A DNA stretch of 64,000 nt from Paenibacillus glycanilyticus. GTDB taxonomy: Bacteria; Bacillota; Bacilli; Paenibacillales; Paenibacillaceae. Positions 9,788-18,391 of this stretch are shown piece by piece (position 1 is the first letter of the stretch; each line of letters starts with the position of its first letter). The notes below the pieces were generated by a model that did no database searches, was not told where the DNA came from, and saw only the letters and a list, made by a program, of their open reading frames with translations. The DNA is taken from the NCBI RefSeq assembly GCF_030161375.1, contig NZ_BSSQ01000014.1:1-64000 (forward strand), written 5' to 3'. The position numbers were made by a program, and so were the translations under genes.

Positions 9788-10681
9788 ATGGAACTTAGAC
9801 AACTTCAGTATGTTATACAAATCGCTTTGGAGAAAAATTTCTCGCGAGCAGCAGAGAAGCTTCATATTGCGCAGCCCTCGCTTAGCCAACAGCTGTCCAA
9901 GCTTGAACAAGAGCTAGGCGTCCTGCTGTTCCGCCGCACAACCAATTCCGTTGAGCTGACGCAAGCCGGACAAGTATTCGTGGATAAATCGCAAACGATT
10001 CTCGACGCGATTGAACAATTAAAACAAGAGATGGATGACATGGCCCAGATGAAACGCGGACGCCTTGTTGTTGGTACGCTGCCGATCACGGGGTCGCATA
10101 TCCTTCCGCTTGTGCTGCCGGTATTCGGAGCGCTGTATCCGCAGATCGAAGTCATTCTTGTAGAGGATACAACGGTGAGGCTGGAGCAGCTTACGGCTAG
10201 CGGAGGCACCGACTTGAGTCTTCTCACTTTGCCGCTCGTTGACCAGACGTTGGAATGGGAGCCGCTTATGGAGGAAGAGATTTGCTTGGCCGTTCCGCCC
10301 AACCATCGGCTTGCCGGCCGTAAAGACGAGATTGCAATCGAAGAACTGAGAGACGAACCGTTTGTAGGGTTAAAAAAAGGCCAAGGCTTCCGGCAAATTC
10401 TCGTCCACCTGTGCCAGCAGGCAGGCTTTACGCCAAATATCGTCTTTGAGAGCAGTAATATCGAGACCGTACAATCGCTGATCGCCGGCGGAATGGGCAT
10501 TACGTTTGTTCCGAAAATGCTGACCCGCGCGGCAGGCGGCGAATTTGTCCCTGTATACTTATCCTTGAAAACGCGCCCTTCTCGGACCTTGATTATCGCC
10601 AGCCGCAAAGGACGCTATTTGTCCAAAGCGGCAGTCGCATTTATCGAAACGATGAACAAAACAATCAGTCAATATAAGTAA
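9788..10681 (+). CDS. LysR-family transcriptional regulator
   Basis: A 297-residue LysR regulator. The N-terminal winged helix reads MELRQLQYVIQIALEKNFSR, then AAEKLHIAQPSLSQQLSKLE (helix-turn-helix, residues 21-40), followed by a linker helix and a periplasmic-binding-like effector domain from about residue 90. Start at 9788 with AAGGGG upstream; the open frame extends 8 codons further but without support. Divergent from leuC, so leucine-pathway control is likely; a CysL/CynR-like effector domain cannot be told apart from sequence alone. It ends 3 bp from the convergent mtnU stop, with no terminator visible between them. Confidence 0.9.
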   Translation: MELRQLQYVIQIALEKNFSRAAEKLHIAQPSLSQQLSKLEQELGVLLFRRTTNSVELTQAGQVFVDKSQTILDAIEQLKQEMDDMAQMKRGRLVVGTLPITGSHILPLVLPVFGALYPQIEVILVEDTTVRLEQLTASGGTDLSLLTLPLVDQTLEWEPLMEEEICLAVPPNHRLAGRKDEIAIEELRDEPFVGLKKGQGFRQILVHLCQQAGFTPNIVFESSNIETVQSLIAGGMGITFVPKMLTRAAGGEFVPVYLSLKTRPSRTLIIASRKGRYLSKAAVAFIETMNKTISQYK

Positions 10682-10684
10682 CTC

Positions 10685-11479
10685 TTAATATAAAGAAGGT
10701 CTGCGATCCTCAAATACCGGGATTTTGCCGCGTACCGTATCCACCAGAGAGAGGTCGATCTCGGCGTATACGATGGTCTCTTCTTCACCCGCTTCGGCAA
10801 TAATCTCGCCCCAAGGGTCAAGAACCATCGAGTGACCGAAGAAATGCGTTTCTCCGCTTACGCCTACGCGGTTGCAGGCAATTACAAACATCTGGTTCTC
10901 AATGGCACGCGCGGTAAGTAGCGTCCGCCAATGATGAAGCCTCGGATGAGGCCATTCTGCAGGTACAAATAGCAGCTTCGCGCCGTCAAGCGCAAGTTTC
11001 CTGGCGAGTTCCGGGAACCGGATGTCATAGCAGATCATCATGCCTGCGCCCGCTCCTTCAATCTCCAGCTTGCCAAGCTTATCCCCTGCAGCCAAATATT
11101 TCTCCTCGTCCATCAGACGGAAGAGATGAATTTTCGAATAATCACCGATCTGGCGTCCTTCCCGGTCAAATGCAAAAATCGTATTGTATACGCCGTCTTC
11201 GCGCCCTTCCGCAATGGAACCGGCAATAATGTTAACGCGATGTTTCAAACTAAAAGCCGACAAATAGGAGATTGTCTGCTCGCCGTGCGGGTCGGCAAGG
11301 TGCGTAATTTCCGTTAAAGCGTAACCTGTATTCCACATCTCGGGGAAAACGATCACATCCGGTTTGTTCGCCCCGGATACCGCCTCTTCCAACATTTGAG
11401 CCAACTTGGCGAAATTCGCTTCCGGTTGTCCTACCTCTATATGCATTTGCAATAATGCAATTCGTAATGGCTGTGTCAT
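10685..11479 (-). CDS. mtnU: Nitrilase-family omega-amidase, MtnU-like
   Basis: A 264-residue carbon-nitrogen hydrolase. The Glu-Lys-Cys triad is visible in VFPEMWNTGY (Glu), YSKIHLF (Lys) and MMICYDIRFPE (Cys). In Bacillus MtnU (YkrU) is encoded next to the methionine-salvage transaminase MtnE and is thought to remove the alpha-ketoglutaramate left by glutamine-dependent transamination. Here mtnE lies 0.7 kb away, divergently, which supports that role. The ATG at 11479 is preceded by GGAGG; the open frame runs 106 codons further upstream into the neighbouring promoter region and is not coding. Confidence 0.85.
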   Translation of the reverse strand: MTQPLRIALLQMHIEVGQPEANFAKLAQMLEEAVSGANKPDVIVFPEMWNTGYALTEITHLADPHGEQTISYLSAFSLKHRVNIIAGSIAEGREDGVYNTIFAFDREGRQIGDYSKIHLFRLMDEEKYLAAGDKLGKLEIEGAGAGMMICYDIRFPELARKLALDGAKLLFVPAEWPHPRLHHWRTLLTARAIENQMFVIACNRVGVSGETHFFGHSMVLDPWGEIIAEAGEEETIVYAEIDLSLVDTVRGKIPVFEDRRPSLY

Positions 11480-11620
11480 GCCAAGTCCTCCAATTCTAAT
11501 TCGCGTGTTTTCTTCTAATGGATTGTATTTCCCTAATGATACCTTCTCATGGTTCTGTGTCAAGATGGACAGATTAATGGGGAAGAGGTTATTCATTCGA
11601 TGTAGAAGGAGAGAATGTAC

Positions 11621-12070
11621 ATGCGCCAAAAACGTTTCGCAGCCCTGCTGCTCGCCCTTTGCTTTATGCTGACATTCGCGGCCAACTCCGCCTTTGCGGC
11701 AGCACCGGAGGACCAGCCGTTTAAACCCGTTCAAGTATTTGACGTTAAAGCCGGCAAAGTGGTGCTTTCCACGCCAAACGATAAAGAATACCAGCAATTT
11801 GCGAACAAGTGGATCGCGTCCGTGACGGGGCTTGCTCCACAGCTTACCAATGATGACAGCTGCAACTATGTTTATCGCGTTCCGCTTGAGAAACCCGTTA
11901 CGATCACGGTAAACTCCACAAAGCTGGTCGCCGACGATGTGTTTTTATTTTATTGCGACGGCAAACCGCCGCTTCTTCTTGTCTTTGACGAACAACGCAG
12001 ACCGTATCTTCTGCTCTTTAAAGAAGATATTGCTCCGTTCATCAAAAAAATCGGCATACCTGCAACCTAG
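11621..12070 (+). CDS. Small secreted protein of unknown function
   Basis: A 149-residue protein with a clear Sec signal peptide (basic start MRQKRF, hydrophobic core, cleavage near AFAAAPEDQ). The mature part is about 120 residues, of mixed alpha/beta character, with two cysteines (DDSCNY and FYCDG) that could form a disulfide. It resembles the small stress-exported proteins common in Paenibacillus but I do not recognise a named family. AAGGAG is placed correctly for the second of two nearby ATGs. It lies between mtnU (divergent) and mtnE and may share a transcript with mtnE. Confidence 0.75.
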   Translation: MRQKRFAALLLALCFMLTFAANSAFAAAPEDQPFKPVQVFDVKAGKVVLSTPNDKEYQQFANKWIASVTGLAPQLTNDDSCNYVYRVPLEKPVTITVNSTKLVADDVFLFYCDGKPPLLLVFDEQRRPYLLLFKEDIAPFIKKIGIPAT

Positions 12071-12183
12071 GCCCAAACGATTGCTCAACTCTGCGCATTG
12101 CTCGACATAAAAGGTTTTGACATGCTACATTTATACAAATGTCGTTACTCGATTAGAGAGCAATTATGGTGGAGTGTGAGCAA

Positions 12184-13374
12184 ATGGAGACTCAAGTCAA
12201 TAATCATGTAATCAAACCGGCAGACCGAATGACGGCGCTGCCTACGCAGTTTTTCGCCAAGCTTGTCGGCAAAGCGAATGCCCAGGCGGCCAAAGGCCGG
12301 GACGTCATCAATCTGGGGCAAGGCAATCCCGATCAGCCTACCCCTCCCCATATCGTAGCCAAAATGCAGGAAGCATCGGCAAATCCGATGTACCATAAGT
12401 ATCCGCCGTTTAGCGGTTATTCGTTCTTGAAGGAAGCGGTCGCGCAGCGCTATAAAGAAGATTATGGCGTGGAAGTTGATCCAGCCACGGAAGTTGCTAT
12501 TCTGTTCGGGGGCAAAACGGGTCTGGTTGAAATCAGCCAATGCCTGCTTAACCCGGGCGATGTTTGTCTGGTACCGGATCCGGGTTACCCGGACTATTGG
12601 TCCGGAGTTGCCTTATCCGGCGCCGAGATGAGCTTTATGCCGCTCACGGCGGATAACCGATTCCTGCCGGATTATAACGCGATAGATCAGGAAGCTCTAA
12701 AGCGCGCGAAGCTGATGTTTATCAATTACCCTAACAACCCGACCGGCGCTGTAGCGGATTCCGAGTTTTACGAAGAAACCGTTGCTTTTGCGCGCAAGTC
12801 CGGCGTTGTTGTAGCAAGCGATTTTGCTTACGGTGCGATTGGATTCGACGGCAAGAAGCCGGTCAGCTTCCTTCAGACGCCTGGCGCCAAGGAAGTTGGC
12901 GTGGAATTCTACACCCTTTCCAAAACGTACAACATGGCGGGCTGGCGGGTTGGATTCGCAATCGGAAATGCCCAGATCGTCTCGCTGATCAATCTGATTC
13001 AAGACCACTACTATTGCAGTCTCTTCGGAGGCATTCAAGAAGCTGCGGCTCTGGCGCTTACCGGTCCGCAGGATTGCGTGGTCGAGCTTAACGCCCGTTA
13101 TGAAAGCCGTCGCGAAGCTGTATTTGGCGCTCTCGAGCGAATCGGCTGGAAGGCCGAACGTCCTGGCGGCTCCTTCTTCTGCTGGCTCCCGGTACCGGAA
13201 GGTTATACTTCGGAATCGTTCGCCGACCTTGTACTGGAGCAAGCCGATGTTGTTGTCGCTCCCGGCAATGGCTTTGGTACCCATGGCGAAGGTTATGTTC
13301 GGTTGGGCTTGTTGACCAGCGAAGAACGGCTTGTTGAAGCGATCGAGCGAATTGGAAAACTCGGCATCTTCTAA
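12184..13374 (+). CDS. mtnE: Methionine-salvage aminotransferase (fold type I)
   Basis: A 396-residue PLP-dependent transaminase. Residues such as DVINLGQGNPDQPTP, the phosphate-site and Asn/Pro segment NYPNNPTGA, and the PLP lysine in YTLSKTYNMAGWR closely follow Bacillus MtnE (YkrV), which aminates 2-keto-4-methylthiobutyrate to methionine, the last step of the salvage pathway. Start at 12184 (METQVNN) is preferred because GGTGGAG lies upstream of it; 12166 is also possible. Neighbouring mtnU and, further down, mtnWXB support the call. A terminator separates it from the proline T-box region. Confidence 0.88.
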   Translation: METQVNNHVIKPADRMTALPTQFFAKLVGKANAQAAKGRDVINLGQGNPDQPTPPHIVAKMQEASANPMYHKYPPFSGYSFLKEAVAQRYKEDYGVEVDPATEVAILFGGKTGLVEISQCLLNPGDVCLVPDPGYPDYWSGVALSGAEMSFMPLTADNRFLPDYNAIDQEALKRAKLMFINYPNNPTGAVADSEFYEETVAFARKSGVVVASDFAYGAIGFDGKKPVSFLQTPGAKEVGVEFYTLSKTYNMAGWRVGFAIGNAQIVSLINLIQDHYYCSLFGGIQEAAALALTGPQDCVVELNARYESRREAVFGALERIGWKAERPGGSFFCWLPVPEGYTSESFADLVLEQADVVVAPGNGFGTHGEGYVRLGLLTSEERLVEAIERIGKLGIF

Positions 13375-13379
13375 CCTAT

Positions 13380-13418
13380 TCGGCAGGCCGCTTCTTCCCG
13401 GTCTGCCGTTTGATTTTG
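13380..13418 (+). terminator. Terminator after mtnE
   Basis: CGGCAGGCCG and CGGTCTGCCG form a 10-bp stem with one G-U pair, followed by the T-rich TTTGATTTT. It lies 5 nt after the mtnE stop codon and isolates mtnE from the following T-box promoter. Confidence 0.85.
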
Positions 13419-13433
13419 CGGCGCTTGCCTTGC

Positions 13434-13462
13434 TTTACAGCATTCAGTGATCATGATATGCT
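13434..13462 (+). promoter_or_regulatory. Sigma-A promoter of the proBAC-mtnWXB operon
   Basis: TTTACA at 13434-13439 and TATGCT at 13457-13462 are separated by exactly 17 bp and precede the T-box leader by a few bases, giving a start site near 13469. Position and spacing support it; not tested. Confidence 0.65.
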
Positions 13463-13469
13463 AACATTA

Positions 13470-13724
13470 ACTGAACATGTAACGTGATGACGGGACTAGT
13501 AAGCAAGATGAACCGCGTACAGAGAGCAAATCCATCAGGCTGCAAGATTTGCCCCGGTTCTTGCTGAATCCAACCCCTGAGCGGCCGGCGCAAGCCGGAC
13601 AGCGCCTCCTGTTACGAGGCCTAAAGATGGACCAGACATGCGCATGCGCGCCGTCCGGTCAACAAAGGTGGTACCGCGGAAGCTATAGACTTTCGTCCTT
13701 TACGGACGGAAGTCTTTTTATTTT
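13470..13724 (+). ncRNA. Proline T-box leader with terminator
   Basis: The conserved T-box sequence AAAGGTGGTACCGCGG is at 13664-13679, followed by a strong terminator (stem 13687-13713, then TTTTTATTTT). Upstream is a stem I whose arms AGCAAG..AACCG (13502-13515) and CGGTTCTTGCT (13555-13565) pair. In the specifier position, GAAT-CCA-A gives CCA at 13570-13572, a proline codon. The T in TGGT matches the discriminator base A of tRNA-Pro. T-boxes read through when uncharged tRNA binds, so proline starvation should turn on the downstream proB operon. CCA as specifier is my reading of the fold, not a computed structure. Confidence 0.92.
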
Positions 13725-13745
13725 GCCATGAAATGGGATGAGAAC

Positions 13746-14852
13746 ATGTCGGATAGAATCGTTGTCAAAATCGGAAGCAGCTCCTTAACTTCGGAAGAAG
13801 GCGGCTTAAACCGTGAACGCATCACCTATTTCGCAGCCGAACTCGCTGCATTGCACAAACAAGGCTGCCCTCTTATTCTTGTAACCTCCGGCGCGGTTGC
13901 CGCCGGCTTCCGCCAGATTGGCTACGCCGCAAGACCCAAGGCGGTCCATGAGAAGCAAGCGGCGGCAGCGGTTGGCCAGGCATTGCTTATGCAAGCCTAT
14001 CAGCAAGCTTTTGGCGATTATGGGATCGGCGTGGCGCAAATACTGCTCACGCGCGCCGACTTCTCCAACCGTACACGGATCCGGAACGCCCTCAAGACGA
14101 TCGAAGAACTGCTGCGTCTTCGCATTATTCCGATTATTAATGAAAACGATACGGTCGCGACCGATGAGCTTGAACTGAAGTTTGGGGACAATGACAAATT
14201 GTCCGCCCTCGTTGCGGCGATGACGAAAGCGAGCAGGCTTGTCATGATCACGGATATGGACGGTCTTTATACGGAAGATCCGCGGAAGAACCCCCATGCC
14301 GTCAAAATCGAGCGCGTCGATCAGATATCCGAAGAGATCATGCAGCTGGCCGGCGGTGCAGGTTCTGCAGTTGGTACCGGGGGCATGCGCTCCAAGATTG
14401 AAGCTGCCCGCATCTCCATGCGTGGCGGCGTCCGGGCGTTCATCGGCAAAGTCCAGCAGACCGGCGATCTACAATTGGCGGTTGACGGTTCGGGCAAAGG
14501 CACTTATTTCGATACGCAATTACATAGTTTGCCCATGAAAAAGCAATGGCTTGGCTTCCACTCCAATCCGCATGGGCGTATCGTGGTCGACGACGGGGCT
14601 GAACATGCGCTGCTTGTGCGCGGTAAAAGCCTACTTCCTGCCGGAATCAAGGAAATCCAAGGTGATTTTCATTCCGGGGACGTTGTAGAAGTTACGAACC
14701 TCTCGGGCGAAACGATCGGCCGCGGAGTTGTCAATTATGAAGCTTGGCAGATTCAGGCCGTAGCCGGTCTAAGTACCGAAGAAGTGAAACGCCGCGTAGA
14801 TGTGGCGCGAATCGAGGTCATTCACCGCGACGAGTGGGTTTCCTTGCGATAA
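13746..14852 (+). CDS. proB: Glutamate 5-kinase
   Basis: A 368-residue amino-acid kinase with a C-terminal PUA domain, first step of proline synthesis from glutamate. Signatures: VVKIGSSSLT (ATP site), NENDTVATDELELKFGDND (substrate loop), and GTGGMRSKI; the PUA domain runs from about residue 275 to 355. Start at 13746 (MSDRIVVKIG) follows GGGATGAG; the ATG at 13728 is too close to the T-box terminator. It is the first gene after the proline T-box. Confidence 0.96.
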   Translation: MSDRIVVKIGSSSLTSEEGGLNRERITYFAAELAALHKQGCPLILVTSGAVAAGFRQIGYAARPKAVHEKQAAAAVGQALLMQAYQQAFGDYGIGVAQILLTRADFSNRTRIRNALKTIEELLRLRIIPIINENDTVATDELELKFGDNDKLSALVAAMTKASRLVMITDMDGLYTEDPRKNPHAVKIERVDQISEEIMQLAGGAGSAVGTGGMRSKIEAARISMRGGVRAFIGKVQQTGDLQLAVDGSGKGTYFDTQLHSLPMKKQWLGFHSNPHGRIVVDDGAEHALLVRGKSLLPAGIKEIQGDFHSGDVVEVTNLSGETIGRGVVNYEAWQIQAVAGLSTEEVKRRVDVARIEVIHRDEWVSLR

Positions 14853-14859
14853 GAGCTTC

Positions 14860-14997
14860 TTATGCTTTCGAAGTATGAATCATCACCATGCCCCTGATTA
14901 GGGCGATTGTGGCGATAATTCATTAGGTTTATGCTTTCGAAGTATGAATCATCACCATGCCCCTTTCTAGGGTCATGGTGGTGATAATTCATTTTAG
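14860..14997. repeat. Two tandem 69-bp hairpin repeats between proB and proA
   Basis: Two copies (14860-14928 and 14929-14997) share an identical 36-bp left half, starting TTATGCTTTCGAAG and ending CATGCCCCT, while the right halves differ. Each folds back: ATGAAT at 14875 pairs with ATTCAT at 14918, and ATGAAT at 14944 with ATTCAT at 14987, with stems of about 15-20 bp inside. The proA ribosome binding site AGGAGG starts at 14996, right after the second hairpin. Not a known riboswitch that I can recognise; it may be a dispersed Paenibacillus repeat. Confidence 0.85.
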
Positions 14998-15008
14998 GAG
15001 GAATCAAC

Positions 15009-16259
15009 ATGGCTAGCGAAGTAAGACAAAAAGCAACTTTAGCGCAAACTGCGGCAACTATCATGAACAAAATGACGACCGGGCAGAAAAACAACGCCCT
15101 TTCGGCGATGGCTGACGCTTTAATTAAGGATCAAGCATCCATTATTGAAGCAAACGCCCTTGATCTGGAGCGCGGCCGCGAGAACGGCACAAGCCCTTCC
15201 CTGCTGGACCGGCTTGCCCTCAATGAAGATCGCGTTGCGGGAATTGCCGAAGGACTTCGCCAGGTCGTGGATCTTCCCGATCCGGTTGGCGAACTGATCG
15301 AGCAATTCGACCGTCCAAATGGCCTTCGCGTTGAAAAAACGCGCGTTCCGCTTGGCGTAATCGGCATGATTTACGAAGCACGTCCTAACGTAACGGTTGA
15401 TGCCGTTGGTTTATGCTTGAAGACCGGCAACTGCGTTGTGCTGCGCGGCGGTTCCGCTGCCTTGGAATCCAACCGCAAAATCGTTGAAGTACTCCGAAAT
15501 GCACTCGCAACTACGGATTTGCCTGAGGATGCCATTCAGCTTATCGAAGACTCCGACCGTGCTTCCGTCAATGAAATGCTCAAATTAAACGGTCTGCTCG
15601 ACGTTGTCATTCCTCGCGGCGGTGCTGCCTTGATCCGAAATGTGGTTGAGAATGCCACCGTACCCGTTATTGAGACGGGCGCAGGCATTTGCCATACGTA
15701 CGTGGATGAGAGCGCGGATTATGATATGGCGGAACAGATTGCTTTTAACGCGAAAGTTCAGCGCCCTTCCGTCTGCAACTCGATGGAGACGCTGGTCTTG
15801 CATGAAGCATTCGCCGAACGCCATTTGCAGCAAATCGCCGATCGCTTTGTTTCCGCAAACGTAGAGCTCCGCGGCGACAAGCGAACTTCGGAACGTCTAT
15901 CGCAGATCAAGCTTGCTACGGAACAAGATTTTGCAACGGAATATAACGATTATGTTTTAAATATTCGTATTGTAGCAAACTTAGATGAGGCGCTTGACCA
16001 TATCCGGAAGTTCAGCACCAAGCATTCGGAATGTATCGTAACGGAAAATGCGGAGCACGCGGAACGCTTCTTGAACGAAGTAGATGCGGCTGCCGTTTAT
16101 CATAACGCCTCCACCCGTTTCACGGATGGTTTTGAATTCGGCTTTGGCGCCGAGATCGGCATCAGCACGCAAAAGCTGCATGCACGCGGCCCCATGGGGC
16201 TGCCAGCTCTTACTTCTACAAAATACCGCGTTTACGGCAATGGCCAAATTCGCGGTTAA
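15009..16259 (+). CDS. proA: Gamma-glutamyl phosphate reductase
   Basis: A 416-residue member of the aldehyde dehydrogenase superfamily making glutamate-5-semialdehyde, second step of proline synthesis. Signatures include EKTRVPLGVIGMIYEARPN, the cofactor segment GNCVVLRGGSAA and the catalytic cysteine in RPSVCNSMETL. AGGAGG lies 7 nt before the ATG. It is separated from proB by 156 bp filled with two tandem hairpin repeats. Confidence 0.97.
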   Translation: MASEVRQKATLAQTAATIMNKMTTGQKNNALSAMADALIKDQASIIEANALDLERGRENGTSPSLLDRLALNEDRVAGIAEGLRQVVDLPDPVGELIEQFDRPNGLRVEKTRVPLGVIGMIYEARPNVTVDAVGLCLKTGNCVVLRGGSAALESNRKIVEVLRNALATTDLPEDAIQLIEDSDRASVNEMLKLNGLLDVVIPRGGAALIRNVVENATVPVIETGAGICHTYVDESADYDMAEQIAFNAKVQRPSVCNSMETLVLHEAFAERHLQQIADRFVSANVELRGDKRTSERLSQIKLATEQDFATEYNDYVLNIRIVANLDEALDHIRKFSTKHSECIVTENAEHAERFLNEVDAAAVYHNASTRFTDGFEFGFGAEIGISTQKLHARGPMGLPALTSTKYRVYGNGQIRG

Positions 16260-16289
16260 GACCAGATAAATCGTTTGGAGGGGAATCCT

Positions 16290-17171
16290 ATGTTATCGAT
16301 GGAACAAACGAATGCCCGCGTCAATGTTGAAGCTTTGAAAATCTGCTTCTACGGCGCAGGCTCGATGGCGGAAGCCATCGTACGTGGACTTATTAATCAA
16401 AAGCTGACCAAACCCGAACAAATTTCAATGCTGAACCGCCAGAACGCAGACCGGTTGAACGAACTATCCGAGCGTTACGGCGTGCAGACGGTACTCAACG
16501 GTTCAACGAATGAGCAATTTATTGAAGATGCCGATATTCTTTTCCTGGCGATGAAGCCCAAGGATGCGGTGAGCGCGATCTCATCGATCAAACATCTTGT
16601 GAAAGACAATCAGCTCATCGTATCGGTGATCGCCGGTTTGTCGATTGCTTCAATGGAACGCGTATTGGGCAAATCCGCGGCAATCGTGCGTTCGATGCCT
16701 AACACGTCAAGCACGATTGGTCTTGGCGTAACCGGAATCAGCTACTCGGAAAGCGTAACGGATGAGCAGCGCAAGCTCGCCGAAACGATGTTTGCATCGA
16801 TCGGCATTAATGCCGTCGTAGACGAATCTTTGCAGGATTCAATCGTTGGCGTATCGGGCAGCGGCCCGGCTTATGTCTACTTCTTCATGGAAGCCATGAT
16901 GGAAGCCGCGGAGAAGCTAGGCCTTCAGGCTGATCAGGCCAAACAGCTGATTATCCAGACGGTACTTGGCGCTGCCGAGATGGTACGGGCAACTGGCGAA
17001 GAACCTGCCGAGCTGCGCCGCAAAGTAACTTCTCCAAACGGAACTACGCAAGCAGCCATTGAATCGATGACAGAGAGCGGTTTAACGGAAGCTGTCGTTC
17101 GCGGCATGATGCGCTCCGCTGAACGCGCCGGCGAAATCGGAGCGGATATCGAAAGGAGCACGTTAGCCTAA
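16290..17171 (+). CDS. proC: Pyrroline-5-carboxylate reductase
   Basis: A 293-residue NAD(P)H enzyme, final step of proline synthesis. The Rossmann motif is FYGAGSMAEAI, and the family C-terminal signature GSGPAYVYFFMEAM and TSPNGTTQAAIE are clear. Start at 16290 (MLSMEQTN) with GGAGGGG 6 nt upstream; the open frame from TTG at 16275 overlaps that ribosome binding site. The stop TAA at 17169-17171 overlaps the ATG of mtnW (TAATG), so translation of the two is probably coupled. Confidence 0.96.
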   Translation: MLSMEQTNARVNVEALKICFYGAGSMAEAIVRGLINQKLTKPEQISMLNRQNADRLNELSERYGVQTVLNGSTNEQFIEDADILFLAMKPKDAVSAISSIKHLVKDNQLIVSVIAGLSIASMERVLGKSAAIVRSMPNTSSTIGLGVTGISYSESVTDEQRKLAETMFASIGINAVVDESLQDSIVGVSGSGPAYVYFFMEAMMEAAEKLGLQADQAKQLIIQTVLGAAEMVRATGEEPAELRRKVTSPNGTTQAAIESMTESGLTEAVVRGMMRSAERAGEIGADIERSTLA

Positions 17172-18391
17172 TGAACCAGATGTGTATTGCTACTTACCGC
17201 TGCTTTGACGACAAAGCGGATTTTGATAAAAAAGCATTGTCCATCGCCGTTGGCTTGACGGTTGGCAGCTGGACCGAGCTCCCCGAAGCGCGCAAAGCCG
17301 AGATGGAAAAACATCTTGGCAAAGTACTTTCTGTGGAGGTTCACGAACAAGCAGGCAGCGAGCGTTATGCAGACATCCGCATTGCCTATCCGGACATCAA
17401 CTTCAGCCGCGATATTCCTGCCCTGCTCGTTACGATCTTCGGCAAGCTGTCGATGGACGGCAAAATCAAGCTGATCGATCTCGATGTATCCGAGCAATTC
17501 CAGTCGGCTTTCCCTGGCCCGAAATTCGGCCTTGAAGGCGTACGACAGCTGCTTGGCGTTCACGACCGCCCGCTTTTGATGAGTATTTTCAAATCGGTTG
17601 TTGGCCATGACTTGCCAAACCTGCAAGAGCAGTTCTATAAGCAAGCGCTTGGTGGCGTAGACCTTATTAAGGATGATGAAATCCTGTTCGAGAACCCGCT
17701 CACTCCGCTTGAGAAACGCGTGGAAGTATGCATGGAGGCGGCCCGCAAAGCACAGCAGGAAACAGGGCAAAAGCTGCTCTATGCCGTTAACCTGACCGGT
17801 CCTACTTCACAATTAGCAAGCCAAGCGCGCAAAGCGATTGCCGCTGGCGCTAACGCGCTGTTGTTCAACGTATTGTCTTACGGGTACGACGTGATGCATG
17901 AGCTGAGCAAAGATCCGGAGATTAACGTGCCAATCGCGGCTCACCCGGCAATGGCCGGCGCCTTCTATCCATCGCCGCATTACGGGATTAGCGCTTCCGT
18001 GTTGCTTGGCAAGCTGATGCGCCTTGCGGGCGCGGACTTGGTCCTATTCCCTTCGCCATACGGCTCGGTCGTTATGCCGAAGGCAGAAAATCTGGCGGTA
18101 AAAGATGCGCTGCTCGCGCCTTCCGATACGCTTCGGACAAGCTTCCCTGTTCCGTCTGCCGGAATCCATCCGGGACTCGTTCCGCTTATATTGCGCGACT
18201 TCGGCACGGATGTAGTTGTGAATGCCGGCGGCGGTATCCACGGCCACCCAATGGGCACTGCAGCAGGCGGCAAAGCTTTCCGCAGCGCGATTACGGCAGC
18301 CATGAACGGCGTACCGCTACGCGAAGCGGCAGCTCAGCCTGGCAATGAACCGCTTCAAGCGGCTATTGATGCATGGGGGATTAAGGAATGA
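17171..18391 (+). CDS. mtnW: 2,3-Diketo-5-methylthiopentyl-1-phosphate enolase (RuBisCO-like)
   Basis: A 406-residue RuBisCO-like protein of the methionine salvage pathway. It keeps the RuBisCO fold with GPKFGLEGVRQLLGV, the metal-site region GGVDLIKDDE-type segment at residues 158-167, and the phosphate-binding GGGIHGHPMG near residue 356. It follows mtnE/mtnU function and precedes mtnX and mtnB, which confirms the salvage role rather than CO2 fixation. Start and stop overlap its neighbours (TAATG with proC, ATGA with mtnX). Confidence 0.94.
   Translation: MNQMCIATYRCFDDKADFDKKALSIAVGLTVGSWTELPEARKAEMEKHLGKVLSVEVHEQAGSERYADIRIAYPDINFSRDIPALLVTIFGKLSMDGKIKLIDLDVSEQFQSAFPGPKFGLEGVRQLLGVHDRPLLMSIFKSVVGHDLPNLQEQFYKQALGGVDLIKDDEILFENPLTPLEKRVEVCMEAARKAQQETGQKLLYAVNLTGPTSQLASQARKAIAAGANALLFNVLSYGYDVMHELSKDPEINVPIAAHPAMAGAFYPSPHYGISASVLLGKLMRLAGADLVLFPSPYGSVVMPKAENLAVKDALLAPSDTLRTSFPVPSAGIHPGLVPLILRDFGTDVVVNAGGGIHGHPMGTAAGGKAFRSAITAAMNGVPLREAAAQPGNEPLQAAIDAWGIKE

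Noticed and set aside
12071..12183. SAM riboswitch before mtnE
   Set aside because: Expected from Bacillus methionine genes, but no S-box core or terminator is seen; also not before mtnW, where proC is coupled.
14822..15094. 90-codon minus-strand frame with GHGDDSYFESI repeats
   Set aside because: It is the translation of the two tandem hairpins; the repeat explains it.
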